A program made the translations under genes and the position numbers. Shown one piece after another: positions 17,858 through 26,812 of a stretch of 64,000 nt of DNA. The notes under the pieces were generated by a model. The model worked only from the letters and a program-made list of their open reading frames with translations. It ran no database searches and was not told the origin of the DNA. This stretch comes from an uncultured Bradyrhizobium sp. (GTDB taxonomy: Bacteria > Pseudomonadota > Alphaproteobacteria > Rhizobiales > Xanthobacteraceae): assembly GCF_947648125.1 (NCBI RefSeq), contig NZ_CANSMR010000022.1, positions 62,001-126,000 on the forward strand, given 5' to 3'. Position 1 is the stretch's first letter. Each line of letters begins with the position of its first letter.

Positions 17858-18053
17858 TCATCGTTAACAGCTTTGCGCCATAAGGCCTTATCGGTACTCG
17901 AAATTCCTGCCGCAGAGGGCCGATTGTGTCCGGAAATTGTCCAGAATCGGGCGGTTTTGCCGATCATCCCGACAACAATTCGTTAACCAGTTTCGTGATT
18001 GGCTGGGCGAACGGTCCGCCGGTGAAGCCCGGCAGAGACGACAGGGACAGGCC

Positions 18054-18431
18054 ATGCCGCTTCATCTCGAACGGGTTGAATGGACGCAATCGCCGCCGCT
18101 CGCGCCGGGCGACGGGCCGATCGACGTCGATCACCTCCGGCGGATGACGCTGGGCGACCCGGGGCTGGAGCGGGAAGTGCTGGCGATGTTCTCGACCCAG
18201 TCGGCCCGGATCCTTGGCGAGCTGGCTGCCTTGCCGCCCGAGGCTCCGACCCACGCCCATACCCTGAAAGGATCGGCGCGGGCGATTGGCGCCTTCGGTG
18301 TCGCCGAGGCTGCCGCCAACCTGGAAACCGCGCTGACCGCCGGTTCCGACCCGGCCCAGCCGCTCGCCGCGCTCGGGGCCGCGATTGCCGAGGCGCGCAC
18401 GGCGATCGAGCTGATTCTGGGCCGCTCCTAG
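18054..18431 (+). CDS. Hpt (histidine phosphotransfer) domain protein
   Basis: 125-residue single-domain phosphotransfer protein. The phosphorylated histidine is His69 in HTLKGSARAIGA, the standard Hpt motif. A predominantly helical bundle surrounds it, and there is no kinase or receiver domain. It should relay phosphate between a hybrid kinase and a response regulator in the cytoplasm; no partner is encoded nearby. The ATG at 18054 has GGGACAGG upstream; an in-frame upstream extension to 17937 would run through the presumed promoter. It is divergent from the growth-ring gene, so a cell-cycle role is possible but inferred. Confidence 0.82.
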   Translation: MPLHLERVEWTQSPPLAPGDGPIDVDHLRRMTLGDPGLEREVLAMFSTQSARILGELAALPPEAPTHAHTLKGSARAIGAFGVAEAAANLETALTAGSDPAQPLAALGAAIAEARTAIELILGRS

Positions 18432-18595
18432 GCCTTCCGGCATCTCCACCACGGCCTGCGGCAACGGTCTGGGCGCCGTCCTGGCCGGCCGGCAGGTTTT
18501 CGGTCTCCGCGCTAGCGCTGTGAAGATCGACCCGTTATACGACTGCCGGGACCTTTCCAACCATCGTCCGGCGCATTCCGGCAGCACGAGCAATC

Positions 18596-18916
18596 ATGGC
18601 CAAAATCCACTTTATCGACCATTCCGGAGAGAAACGCTCCATTGATATCGAGAACGGCGCGACGGTGATGGAAGGCGCGATCCGCAACGCCATTCCCGGC
18701 ATTGAAGCCGAATGCGGCGGCGCCTGCGCCTGTGCGACCTGCCATGTCTATGTCGATGACGCGTGGCGCGAGAAGGTCGGCGCGCCGTCGCCGATGGAAG
18801 AGGACATGCTGGATTTCGGCTTCGACGTGCGTCCGAATTCGCGGCTGTCCTGCCAGATCAAGGTGACCGACGATCTCGACGGACTGGTCGTGTCGACGCC
18901 GGAGCGGCAGGCCTAG
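18596..18916 (+). CDS. [2Fe-2S] ferredoxin, adrenodoxin type
   Basis: 106 residues. Four cluster-binding cysteines are in the usual order: [14 protein letters not shown] supplies three and RLSCQI the fourth. The motif spacing places it in the vertebrate/putidaredoxin/FdxB class. It carries electrons to a P450, a dioxygenase or Fe-S assembly. A ferredoxin-NADP reductase gene lies 0.7 kb downstream on the same strand and is a candidate electron donor. The stop codon is the first base triplet of a long palindrome. Confidence 0.92.
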   Translation: MAKIHFIDHSGEKRSIDIENGATVMEGAIRNAIPGIEAECGGACACATCHVYVDDAWREKVGAPSPMEEDMLDFGFDVRPNSRLSCQIKVTDDLDGLVVSTPERQA

Positions 18917-18960
18917 AGCCCTTCGTTCCGATTGAATCGGAACGGGGCTCTAGATTTTGT
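18914..18960 (+). terminator. Terminator fused to the ferredoxin stop codon
   Basis: TAGAGCCC pairs with GGGCTCTA and the inner CGTTCCGATT pairs with AATCGGAACG, giving a long stem with a 2-nt bulge, followed by GATTTTGTTTT. The stop codon is inside the left arm. Confidence 0.8.
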
Positions 18961-19013
18961 TTTGACGCGTTTTCTTCACGCGAACCGGTACCCACTTCGC
19001 TCGAAAACGCTCT
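18914..19013. repeat. Bradyrhizobium-type intergenic palindromic repeat
   Basis: The terminator stem is followed by a second imperfect palindrome, GACGCGTTTTC to GAAAACGCTC, with ACCGGTACC near its centre. This composite is a familiar dispersed element of Bradyrhizobium genomes and shares the ACCGGT core with the repeat in the mla operon. Confidence 0.6.
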
Positions 19014-19021
19014 GTCGTCTC

Positions 19022-19513
19022 CTATTCGCCGTCCGGGTTCACACCGCGACGGACCCAGCGGCGGAAGTTCTCCTTGACCTCCGCCGGCAGCGGCGTCGGT
19101 CTGCGCGTGGCCTCATCGATCATCACGGTGACCGCCTTCGCCGACGCCACACATCTCCCTTCCGAAAATACCACCTGATCGAAGGTGGTCGACGTCCGTC
19201 CGAACTTGACGAGACCAAGCCCGAGCTCGATCTGGCCCGGCCAGTGCAGCTCGGCACGGAAATGGATGTCGAGCCGCACCATGATCCAGCCAAGCCCGGC
19301 CGGCATCAGCCCCATGCTGCGATCCTTCACCAGCGTGACGCGGCCGGTTTCAAAATAGCTCGCATAGACGGCGTTGTTGACGTGCCCGTTCGGGTCGAGA
19401 TCGGCAAAGCGCACATTGTCGGACAGGCGATAGGGAAAGTCTTCCAGGCGCAGTGCATCGTCGGCGCGGACAGGGGCGTTCACGAGGGGGATCTCCGGCG
19501 GTTTCCCGCCCAT
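19022..19513 (-). CDS. Acyl-CoA thioesterase, hot-dog fold (YbgC/FadM-like)
   Basis: 163 residues with the hot-dog signature RFADLDPNGHVNNAVYASYFE; the aspartate and the NGHVNN loop match 4-hydroxybenzoyl-CoA thioesterase-like enzymes. It hydrolyses acyl-CoA in the cytoplasm; chain length is unknown. The annotated ATG has a poor ribosome site. A GTG ten codons downstream (at 19483) has GGAG 11 nt upstream and is an equally good start. It is divergent from the ferredoxin-NADP reductase gene. Confidence 0.85.
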   Translation of the reverse strand: MGGKPPEIPLVNAPVRADDALRLEDFPYRLSDNVRFADLDPNGHVNNAVYASYFETGRVTLVKDRSMGLMPAGLGWIMVRLDIHFRAELHWPGQIELGLGLVKFGRTSTTFDQVVFSEGRCVASAKAVTVMIDEATRRPTPLPAEVKENFRRWVRRGVNPDGE

Positions 19514-19634
19514 ACAGCCGAGTTACGCAGGCTCGGCAAGGGGTTGCCGCGCCAGCCACTGTCCCTATTATGCATGTCCCGATCCGGCCATACTTGGCTG
19601 GACAGGCGAAAGCCGTCCAGCCAATCTCAACTGA

Positions 19635-20675
<1,041 letters not shown>

Positions 20676-20796
20676 TTCCACTCCGACAGCGACAAATGCC
20701 GGGGGCATGGGCCATTGCCCGTGCGGCGCGGGTACTGGAACACTCCGCGAAATGGCCGTAGTCTGCTCGTAATCGAGTTTGTCGATTGATCAGGTG

Positions 20797-21378
20797 ATGA
20801 TGATGCGGAACACGCTATCCAGACTTCGGCTGATCCTGGCGATCGCCACGGCCTTTGCGCTGGCTGCTCCGCTTGCGGCTTCGGCGGCCGAGCTATCGGC
20901 GGCCGGTCTCTGGCAGAAGATCGAGGACGGCAAGACCGAGGGCTGGTTCCTGGTGATCGAGCGCAACGGCCTGTTCGAAGGCATGATCGCAAAGATGTTC
21001 TCAGCGCCCGGCGATGCGCCCAATCCGGTCTGCTCCAAATGCACCGACGATCGCAAGGACATGCCGTGGCTTGGCATTCCCCTCATCCGCGACATGAAGC
21101 GCAACGGGCTCGCCTATGAAGGCGGCAACGTGCTCGATCCACGCAACGGCAAGGTCTACAAGGCGAAGATGACGCTGAGCGCCGATGGACAGACGCTGAC
21201 CATGCGCGGCTATCTCGGCATCTCGCTGTTCGGCAAGGACGAGGTCTGGACCCGGCTGCCGGATACGGCGCTCGCGCAGCTCGATCCTACAATCGTCGCC
21301 AAATATCTGCCGGCGCAAGCCGCAGCGATGAAGCCGCCGCCTCCGCCGGCGCCTTTGCCCGCGACGAAGCGGCACTAG
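20797..21378 (+). CDS. Secreted DUF2147 protein
   Basis: 193 residues with a signal peptide (about 1-32, ending ASAAE). The mature domain starts [22 protein letters not shown] and contains ICD-like CSKC and a glycine-rich [17 protein letters not shown], as in DUF2147, a small beta-sandwich periplasmic family of unknown function. The tail is proline-rich. Three consecutive ATGs (20797, 20800, 20803) follow a GTG, so the exact start is uncertain by two residues. Confidence 0.8.
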   Translation: MMMRNTLSRLRLILAIATAFALAAPLAASAAELSAAGLWQKIEDGKTEGWFLVIERNGLFEGMIAKMFSAPGDAPNPVCSKCTDDRKDMPWLGIPLIRDMKRNGLAYEGGNVLDPRNGKVYKAKMTLSADGQTLTMRGYLGISLFGKDEVWTRLPDTALAQLDPTIVAKYLPAQAAAMKPPPPPAPLPATKRH

Positions 21379-21413
21379 GACTCTCTCACTCCGATCGGGA
21401 TCAGGTTCAGGTT

Positions 21414-21435
21414 CGCTCGCGGCTGCACGCGAGCG
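21414..21435. terminator. Hairpin between convergent genes
   Basis: A perfect 8-bp stem, CGCTCGCG with CGCGAGCG, around a 6-nt loop, in the 65-bp gap between the stops of the DUF2147 and SGNH hydrolase genes. It lacks a T-tract, so efficiency is uncertain. Confidence 0.5.
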
Positions 21436-21443
21436 TGCGGCGT

Positions 21444-23402
21444 TCAGCGTTGCTCCGGTGCCGTCGCCAATGGCGCGACCGGCTCGGAGATCACCTCAGG
21501 CACCGTGGTGTTCAATCGCAGCACGGCGGCGGCTGCGGGGACCGCAGCATCGGCCATTGCAGCATGACCTTCGGCGCTCGGATGCACCGCGCCGCCATAC
21601 ACCGCCGACAGGATGCCCCAAGTCGCATCGTGGATGTCGGTCGGCTGCATCGAGGACGGCAGGCCCTGGGGGTAGGTCATCGCCGCGAAATAGCTGTCAT
21701 TGGCGTCGCGGATCCAGCGCGCGCGCGGCAGATAGGCGCGGTATTCGCCGGCGCTGCGGCCGCATTTGAGCGGCTGGCTGGCCGCGGCGACGATGTCGGA
21801 GACGAAGCTGTCGCCGTTGGCGGCGAAGCAGTCGCGGTCGAACTCCGGATCGGTCGACGCGCGTGCGCAGAAGCCGTGGCTTGCAAACGCATCCTGATGC
21901 GCATCGACGAAGGTCATGCGGTCGGCCTGCGGATTGCGGCAGATGATGCCGGACTGGCACTGCGCGATCGCCTTGAGCTGCGGCAGGAACTCGTTCTGCA
22001 CGAACCCCGAGACCGCCGCGAGCCGCTTGGGATCGGCGTTGAACGAGGGATGGATCTCGAAGCCGGCGCGGCCGCCGGGGCAGGGCGCGCCGCCATTGGC
22101 CAGGGCCGGATTGGCGTAGGCCGTGTAGACCACGTGCGAGAGGTCGCCGCCGACCAAAGGCTTCAGCGCGTCGCGCAGCTTGGCGAAATCGGCCGGCAGA
22201 TCGCGCGCCAATGCCGAACGGGCATCGTCGACGCTGGCCATCGAGCCGCCCTGGCTGAACAGCGTACGTTCGGTCGGCGTGTCGACGATTACGTTGGCGA
22301 CGAGGCCGGAGAAGTAGATGTCGTTGGCGCCGACCGACAGCAGCACGAGATCGAGCGTGCGGTCCGGCTGCCGGCGCTTGGCGGCTGCGAGTGCCGTGCG
22401 CAGCTCCGCGATCTGGCCGTTGACGGTGCCCGCGCAGGTGTTGGCGGTTTTCGTCGGCAGACATTCCCGCGCCTGCTGCGAGCCGAGCAGGCCGTCGGCG
22501 ATGGTGGCGCCGGTGCAGGCCAGCGGCAGATAGGTCACCGCGACGTGGGGATATTGCACGGCGAGCGCAAGCGCGGTGCGGGTCTGGTAGCTGTACAGCG
22601 AACGGTGACAGGCCGAGTTGAGCCACAGCGCGCTCTGGCGCTGCCAGTTGGTCAGGGTGTCGGGTGCTTCGCAGGCGCGGCCGCCTTTGAAGCCGGCGCG
22701 GCTCGGCCGGTAGTATTGTGCCCCGCCGAGATAGGAGCGGAAGCAGAACCCCTCGTCGGAGAGTGCGATCGCGCGATCGGGATTGCCTTCGCCGGATGCG
22801 ATGCTGTCGCCGAGGCCGGCGATCAGCAGATCGCGCACCGCGATCTGGGTCGTCACGCGCTGGTTGGCGTCCGAGCCGCTGGCGACGTCGACGGTCGCGA
22901 CCGTGGTGCGGCCGAAGCGGACGCGCAGATTGACCGGCTCGGCGCAATCGAATGTCGAGGATTGCGGCCCATCGCCGTCGTCGAACGACCAGGCGCAGGT
23001 CGCGCCGACCGGAACCGGACCCGTGAGCCGCACCACGATCGGGTGATCGATCGGCGTCAGATAGCTTTCCTTGACGTTGTCGCGGGTGCAGGGCTCGCTG
23101 ACGCGGCCCTGCAGGTCGATGCAGAGCCGGTTGACCGTGTTGCGCGCCCAGCCGCGGCCGTCGCTCTGCAGTTCCAGCGCCTGCTCCGAGGCCAGCACGC
23201 TGCGGCCGAGCCCGCTTTCGACATGCAGGCGGAAGTCGCGTTCCTCGCGGAACAGGCGGAAGCGGTTGCGGACCTCCCATGAGATCGAGAGCTGGGTATC
23301 CTGCGCGTCCGCGGCTGAAGCCAATACCGCCGCGAGCGCGCTGCCGAGCAGCACGCTGCAGACCGTGACACGAAACGGAAATCGAACCAGAAAGCCAATC
23401 AT
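21444..23402 (-). CDS. Large secreted SGNH/GDSL hydrolase
   Basis: 652 residues. A signal peptide (about 1-33, ending ASAADA) is followed by a beta-rich region of about 170 residues and then an SGNH esterase domain. The nucleophile motif is LGDSIASGEGNP, the block III motif SVGANDIYFSG, and the catalytic histidine VHPSAEGH. Many cysteines suggest a disulphide-stabilised periplasmic or exported enzyme. The substrate (ester, lipid or polysaccharide acyl group) is unknown. The start at MIGFLVRFPF gives a normal signal peptide; the frame continues 20 codons upstream without a better site. Confidence 0.8.
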   Translation of the reverse strand: MIGFLVRFPFRVTVCSVLLGSALAAVLASAADAQDTQLSISWEVRNRFRLFREERDFRLHVESGLGRSVLASEQALELQSDGRGWARNTVNRLCIDLQGRVSEPCTRDNVKESYLTPIDHPIVVRLTGPVPVGATCAWSFDDGDGPQSSTFDCAEPVNLRVRFGRTTVATVDVASGSDANQRVTTQIAVRDLLIAGLGDSIASGEGNPDRAIALSDEGFCFRSYLGGAQYYRPSRAGFKGGRACEAPDTLTNWQRQSALWLNSACHRSLYSYQTRTALALAVQYPHVAVTYLPLACTGATIADGLLGSQQARECLPTKTANTCAGTVNGQIAELRTALAAAKRRQPDRTLDLVLLSVGANDIYFSGLVANVIVDTPTERTLFSQGGSMASVDDARSALARDLPADFAKLRDALKPLVGGDLSHVVYTAYANPALANGGAPCPGGRAGFEIHPSFNADPKRLAAVSGFVQNEFLPQLKAIAQCQSGIICRNPQADRMTFVDAHQDAFASHGFCARASTDPEFDRDCFAANGDSFVSDIVAAASQPLKCGRSAGEYRAYLPRARWIRDANDSYFAAMTYPQGLPSSMQPTDIHDATWGILSAVYGGAVHPSAEGHAAMADAAVPAAAAVLRLNTTVPEVISEPVAPLATAPEQR

Positions 23403-23517
23403 GGCGCGGTTTGACGCGAGTGGTACGGCGAAAATAAGAGAAGCGGCTGCAGAGACCAACAATCCGGGATCGAAATACCGGGGCAGCAGGGGACCTTGGG
23501 GCCGATAACGTTCGCTG

Positions 23518-24594
23518 TTACCGTCTCAGCCGCCTGATCTGCTGCTGCCGGCTTTCGATCGGTTGCCGCACGGTCGCCGAAGCCGTGCAGGCTTGGCTGA
23601 GTCTTTTTCGTTCTTGCCAGGGCCGCACCACGTTGAGCCACAGCTCCCGCATGCCCATGATCGAGATCGAGATCCCGAACGGGATCAGGAAGTAGAGGAT
23701 ACGGAACACGACCAGCGTCGCCAGCAATTGCTCCTTGCTGAACTCCGGCAGCGCCACCAGCATCGCAGCGTCGAACACGCCGATCGAGCCGGGGGCGTGG
23801 CTCGCGAAGCCGAGCAGCGTCGCCAGGATGAACACCACCGCCAGCGAGACGAAGTCGATATGCGGCTCGGTCGGCATCAGCAGATACATCGCGAGCGCGC
23901 AGAAGCCGAGATCGACCACGCCGATGATAATCTGCAGCAGCGTCAGCTTGGCCGAGGGCAGCACCACCTTCCAGCCGTTCTGGCCGAGCTCGCGGCGCTT
24001 CTCGCCGGTCAGGAGCCAGACGAAATAGGAGCCGATGCCGGCGAGGCAGCCGAGCGCGATCAGCCGGTTCATCGCCGGCGGCAGCAGGTCCATCGCCGAT
24101 GCCGCCGCGGGGTGCCAGGCCATGCCGAAGCCGAGCACGAACAGATTGCCGAGCCAGAAGGTCAGGCCGGAGAGAAAGCAGATCTTGGCGACGTCGATCG
24201 CGGAGAGGCCGTAGTCGGAATAGATCCGGAAGCGGATCGCGCCGCCGGTAAAGACGGTGGCGCCGATATTGTGGCCGATCGTGTAGCTGGTGAAGCTCGA
24301 CAGCGCTGCGATGCGGTAGGGGACGTGCGTCTTGCCGATCGTGCGCAGCGCGAAGAAGTCATAGAAGGTCAGCGTGCAGAACGCTCCGACCACGCAGAGC
24401 GCCGCCAGCGCGATCCGGTGCGGCGCGATGTCGGTCAGCGCGGTGAGGATGATACCGGTGTCGACGCCCTTCAGGGTGTGGACCAGCGTCGTGACCGCGA
24501 ACACGATGATGAGCACGCTCGCAGCGATCCCGAGCCGTTTCCAGCCGATCTTTTCCTTGAAGCCACGCCCAAGCGTGGTCAGCAGCCGAAGCAT
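23518..24594 (-). CDS. YbhN/UPF0104 (LPG synthase TM-domain) membrane protein
   Basis: 358 residues with about eight hydrophobic segments. The family features are visible: SYTIGHNIGATVFTGGAIRFRIYSDYGLS and FASHAPGSIGVFDAAMLVAL, as in the flippase-like domain of lysylphosphatidylglycerol synthases. No catalytic aminoacyl-transfer domain is attached, so it is probably a lipid-handling or hopanoid-related membrane protein rather than a synthase. The C-terminus is basic. It is 115 bp downstream of nothing on its own strand except the intergenic region; the SGNH gene follows it and they may be co-transcribed. Confidence 0.8.
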   Translation of the reverse strand: MLRLLTTLGRGFKEKIGWKRLGIAASVLIIVFAVTTLVHTLKGVDTGIILTALTDIAPHRIALAALCVVGAFCTLTFYDFFALRTIGKTHVPYRIAALSSFTSYTIGHNIGATVFTGGAIRFRIYSDYGLSAIDVAKICFLSGLTFWLGNLFVLGFGMAWHPAAASAMDLLPPAMNRLIALGCLAGIGSYFVWLLTGEKRRELGQNGWKVVLPSAKLTLLQIIIGVVDLGFCALAMYLLMPTEPHIDFVSLAVVFILATLLGFASHAPGSIGVFDAAMLVALPEFSKEQLLATLVVFRILYFLIPFGISISIMGMRELWLNVVRPWQERKRLSQACTASATVRQPIESRQQQIRRLRR

Positions 24595-25210
24595 TCATCC
24601 TCCCGGCAGGGACAATTTCAGTGGGACCCGGTCACGGACGGCGACGGGTGACGGGCAATCGCACCGTACGCGATGACCCATAAGGCAAAACCGATGCGTT
24701 GTGCAGCCCTTGACAAGCCAACCTTCGGCTCCCGTCCAGCGTTGTTGTCATACTGGCTACATATGTTCTCGCTCTGCGGAATGTGAGTCGCAGCTATGTC
24801 GTCGTCCGCGACGGGACCACTGCATGTTCCGCCGTCCTTCAGCCATTCCTGGCGATTTCGTCGGTATTTTTGCCGATTTTGCCGCCGTCGCAGCACCACT
24901 GCGGGGCCGTCGGAGCGGAGCGAATAGACGATATGCATCAGCGTGGGGGAGGTCCGGGCCGGCTGCGGCGTTTACCAAAGCGTGAAGTCGATGTGCGCAT
25001 CTGCGTGATCCAGCTGTGGACCGCTGTTCGGGCCGGAATGAGGCGCCCGGGGGGCCGTCCGTAGGTCTATTGAGGCAAAACGCCGCGCAACATCGCCGCG
25101 ACCACATGGCCCGGCCGCCATGACGATACCACACTTCGATCCGTAGCGAAGTATCATTGAGAAACGAAGACCTATCTCTCGGATTGGTTGCGCAGAGCGA
25201 GGTCAAGACC
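24595..25210. other. 616-bp gap without a recognisable gene
   Basis: Several short frames exist on both strands, but none has a recognisable protein sequence or a convincing ribosome site. The stretch presumably holds promoters for the YbhN gene and the DHA2 transporter; a candidate operator is listed separately. I see no RNA gene. Confidence 0.6.
25133..25152. promoter_or_regulatory. Candidate operator upstream of the DHA2 transporter
   Basis: ACTTCG and CGAAGT form a perfect inverted repeat around 8 nt, about 60 bp upstream of the transporter start. It resembles a TetR- or MarR-type site; no such regulator is encoded next door. Confidence 0.4.
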
Positions 25211-26626
25211 ATGCAACAGACATCCCTGCACCTCCGGCGCGTGCCGGACCAGCGCGCGGCGTCGCATCAGCAGTCGACCGGGCTTGCGGCGACGTTGACG
25301 CTCGCGGCGATGAGTCTCGGTTACGGCGTCGTGCAGCTCGACGTCACCATCGTCAACACGGCGCTCAACCCCATGGGCGGCTCGCTCGGCGGCGGCGTTG
25401 CCGAACTGCAATGGGTGGTCAGCGCCTACACCATCGCGTTTGCCGCCTTCATCCTGACCGCGGGCGCGCTCGGCGACCGGATCGGCGCCAAGCGCATTTT
25501 CATGGCTGGCTTCGCCATCTTCACCGCGGCGTCGGTTGCGTGCGCCGTCGCGCCGGATGCCGTGACGCTGATCGCCGCGCGCTGCGTGCAGGGGCTGGCT
25601 GCGGCCATCCTGGTGCCGAACTCGCTCGCGCTGCTCCGCCACGCCTATGCAGACGAGAAGGCGCGGGGACGCGCGGTCGGCGTCTGGGCCGCAGGCGCGA
25701 GCCTTGCGCTGACCGCGGGCCCGTTCGTCGGCGGCGGGCTGATCACGCTGGTCGGCTGGCGCGCGATCTTCCTGGTCAATCTGCCGATCGGGCTGGCCGG
25801 GCTGTGGCTCGCCTGGCGCTTTGCCGGCGAAACCACGCGCCATCACCAGCACCGGCTCGATCTGCCGGGACAGATTGCGGCGATCGCCACGCTCGGCACG
25901 CTGGCCGGCGCGCTCATCGAGGGCGGCGCGCTCGGCTGGGGTAGCCCGTTCGTGGTCGCAGGCTTCGCTCTGGCGGCGGTCTTCTCCGTGCTGTTCGTCT
26001 GGCATGAGGCGCGCGCCGCGCAGCCGATGCTGCCGCTCTCGCTGTTCAGCCACAGGATGTTTGCTCTGACCTCGCTGGTCGGCCTGCTGGTGAACGTTGC
26101 GTTCTACGGGCTGATCTTCGTGCTCAGCCTCTACTTCCAGCAAGTCAACGGCCTGTCGGCGTTCGCAACCGGCCTCGCGTTCGTGCCGATGCTCGGTGCC
26201 GTGCTGCCCGCCAACCTGATCGCGCCGCACGTCGCCGAGCGGATCGGCGCGCCGCGGACGATCGCGCTCGGCGCGGCGATCTCGGCCGCCGGGTGCCTGG
26301 CGATGCTGTTCATCGGTCCCGGCACGACCTATCTTGCGATCTGCCTGCAACTGCTGGCGATCAGCGGCGGCCTCGGCCTGCTGGTGCCGCCCCTGACATC
26401 GGCGCTGCTCGGCAGTGCCGAGCCGCAGCATGCCGGGATCGCGGCCGGGGTGCTGAATGCGACCCGGCAGACTGGCAGCGTGCTCGGTGTCGCGCTGTTC
26501 GGCTCGATGGTTAGCCGCTCCACGGCTTTCATCGCGGGCCTGCATGCCGCCTTGGTGATCTCCGCCGCCGTGCTGCTTGCCGCCGCCGCGCTGATCTGGA
26601 TCGGCGCATCATCACAAGCCCGGTAA
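25211..26626 (+). CDS. MFS transporter, DHA2 (14-TM) drug efflux type
   Basis: 471 residues with about 14 hydrophobic segments. DHA2 motifs are clear: LDVTIVNTALNPM in helix 1, GALGDRIGAKRIF in loop 2-3, and AGPFVGGGLITLVGWRAIFLVNLPIG in helix 5, followed by RETxxxHR-like spacing. It should export drugs or small toxic compounds by proton antiport across the inner membrane. The start MQQTSLHLRR is preceded by AGCGAGG; a longer frame starts 18 codons upstream. An inverted repeat in the promoter region suggests repression by a ligand-responsive regulator. Confidence 0.85.
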   Translation: MQQTSLHLRRVPDQRAASHQQSTGLAATLTLAAMSLGYGVVQLDVTIVNTALNPMGGSLGGGVAELQWVVSAYTIAFAAFILTAGALGDRIGAKRIFMAGFAIFTAASVACAVAPDAVTLIAARCVQGLAAAILVPNSLALLRHAYADEKARGRAVGVWAAGASLALTAGPFVGGGLITLVGWRAIFLVNLPIGLAGLWLAWRFAGETTRHHQHRLDLPGQIAAIATLGTLAGALIEGGALGWGSPFVVAGFALAAVFSVLFVWHEARAAQPMLPLSLFSHRMFALTSLVGLLVNVAFYGLIFVLSLYFQQVNGLSAFATGLAFVPMLGAVLPANLIAPHVAERIGAPRTIALGAAISAAGCLAMLFIGPGTTYLAICLQLLAISGGLGLLVPPLTSALLGSAEPQHAGIAAGVLNATRQTGSVLGVALFGSMVSRSTAFIAGLHAALVISAAVLLAAAALIWIGASSQAR

Positions 26627-26763
26627 GAGAACTGACGCGAACGCGAAATTGCACAGATTCCTGCGTGAGCAGGTCACATAAGCATCCTGCCCTTCGAGAT
26701 GATTTCGGCCCGGATTCAAGCCTTTTTCACCATGCGTGGAGCCTTGTTGCGGTGCGGTTACCG

Positions 26764-26800
26764 TTCGTACACGAATGCGCCTGTTTTTATGGGTCCATAA
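26764..26800. promoter_or_regulatory. Two inverted repeats ahead of the MHYT gene
   Basis: TTCGT-AC-ACGAA at 26764-26775 and TTATGG-GT-CCATAA at 26787-26800, the second ending directly before the first possible start codon. They could be operators or a leader hairpin controlling access to the ribosome site. Confidence 0.4.
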
Positions 26801-26812
26801 ATGGGGCCTATA

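Noticed and set aside
24757-25212. 151-codon frame on the minus strand
   Set aside because: Composition is Arg/Ser/Cys-rich without any family resemblance, and it overlaps the promoter and start of the DHA2 transporter.
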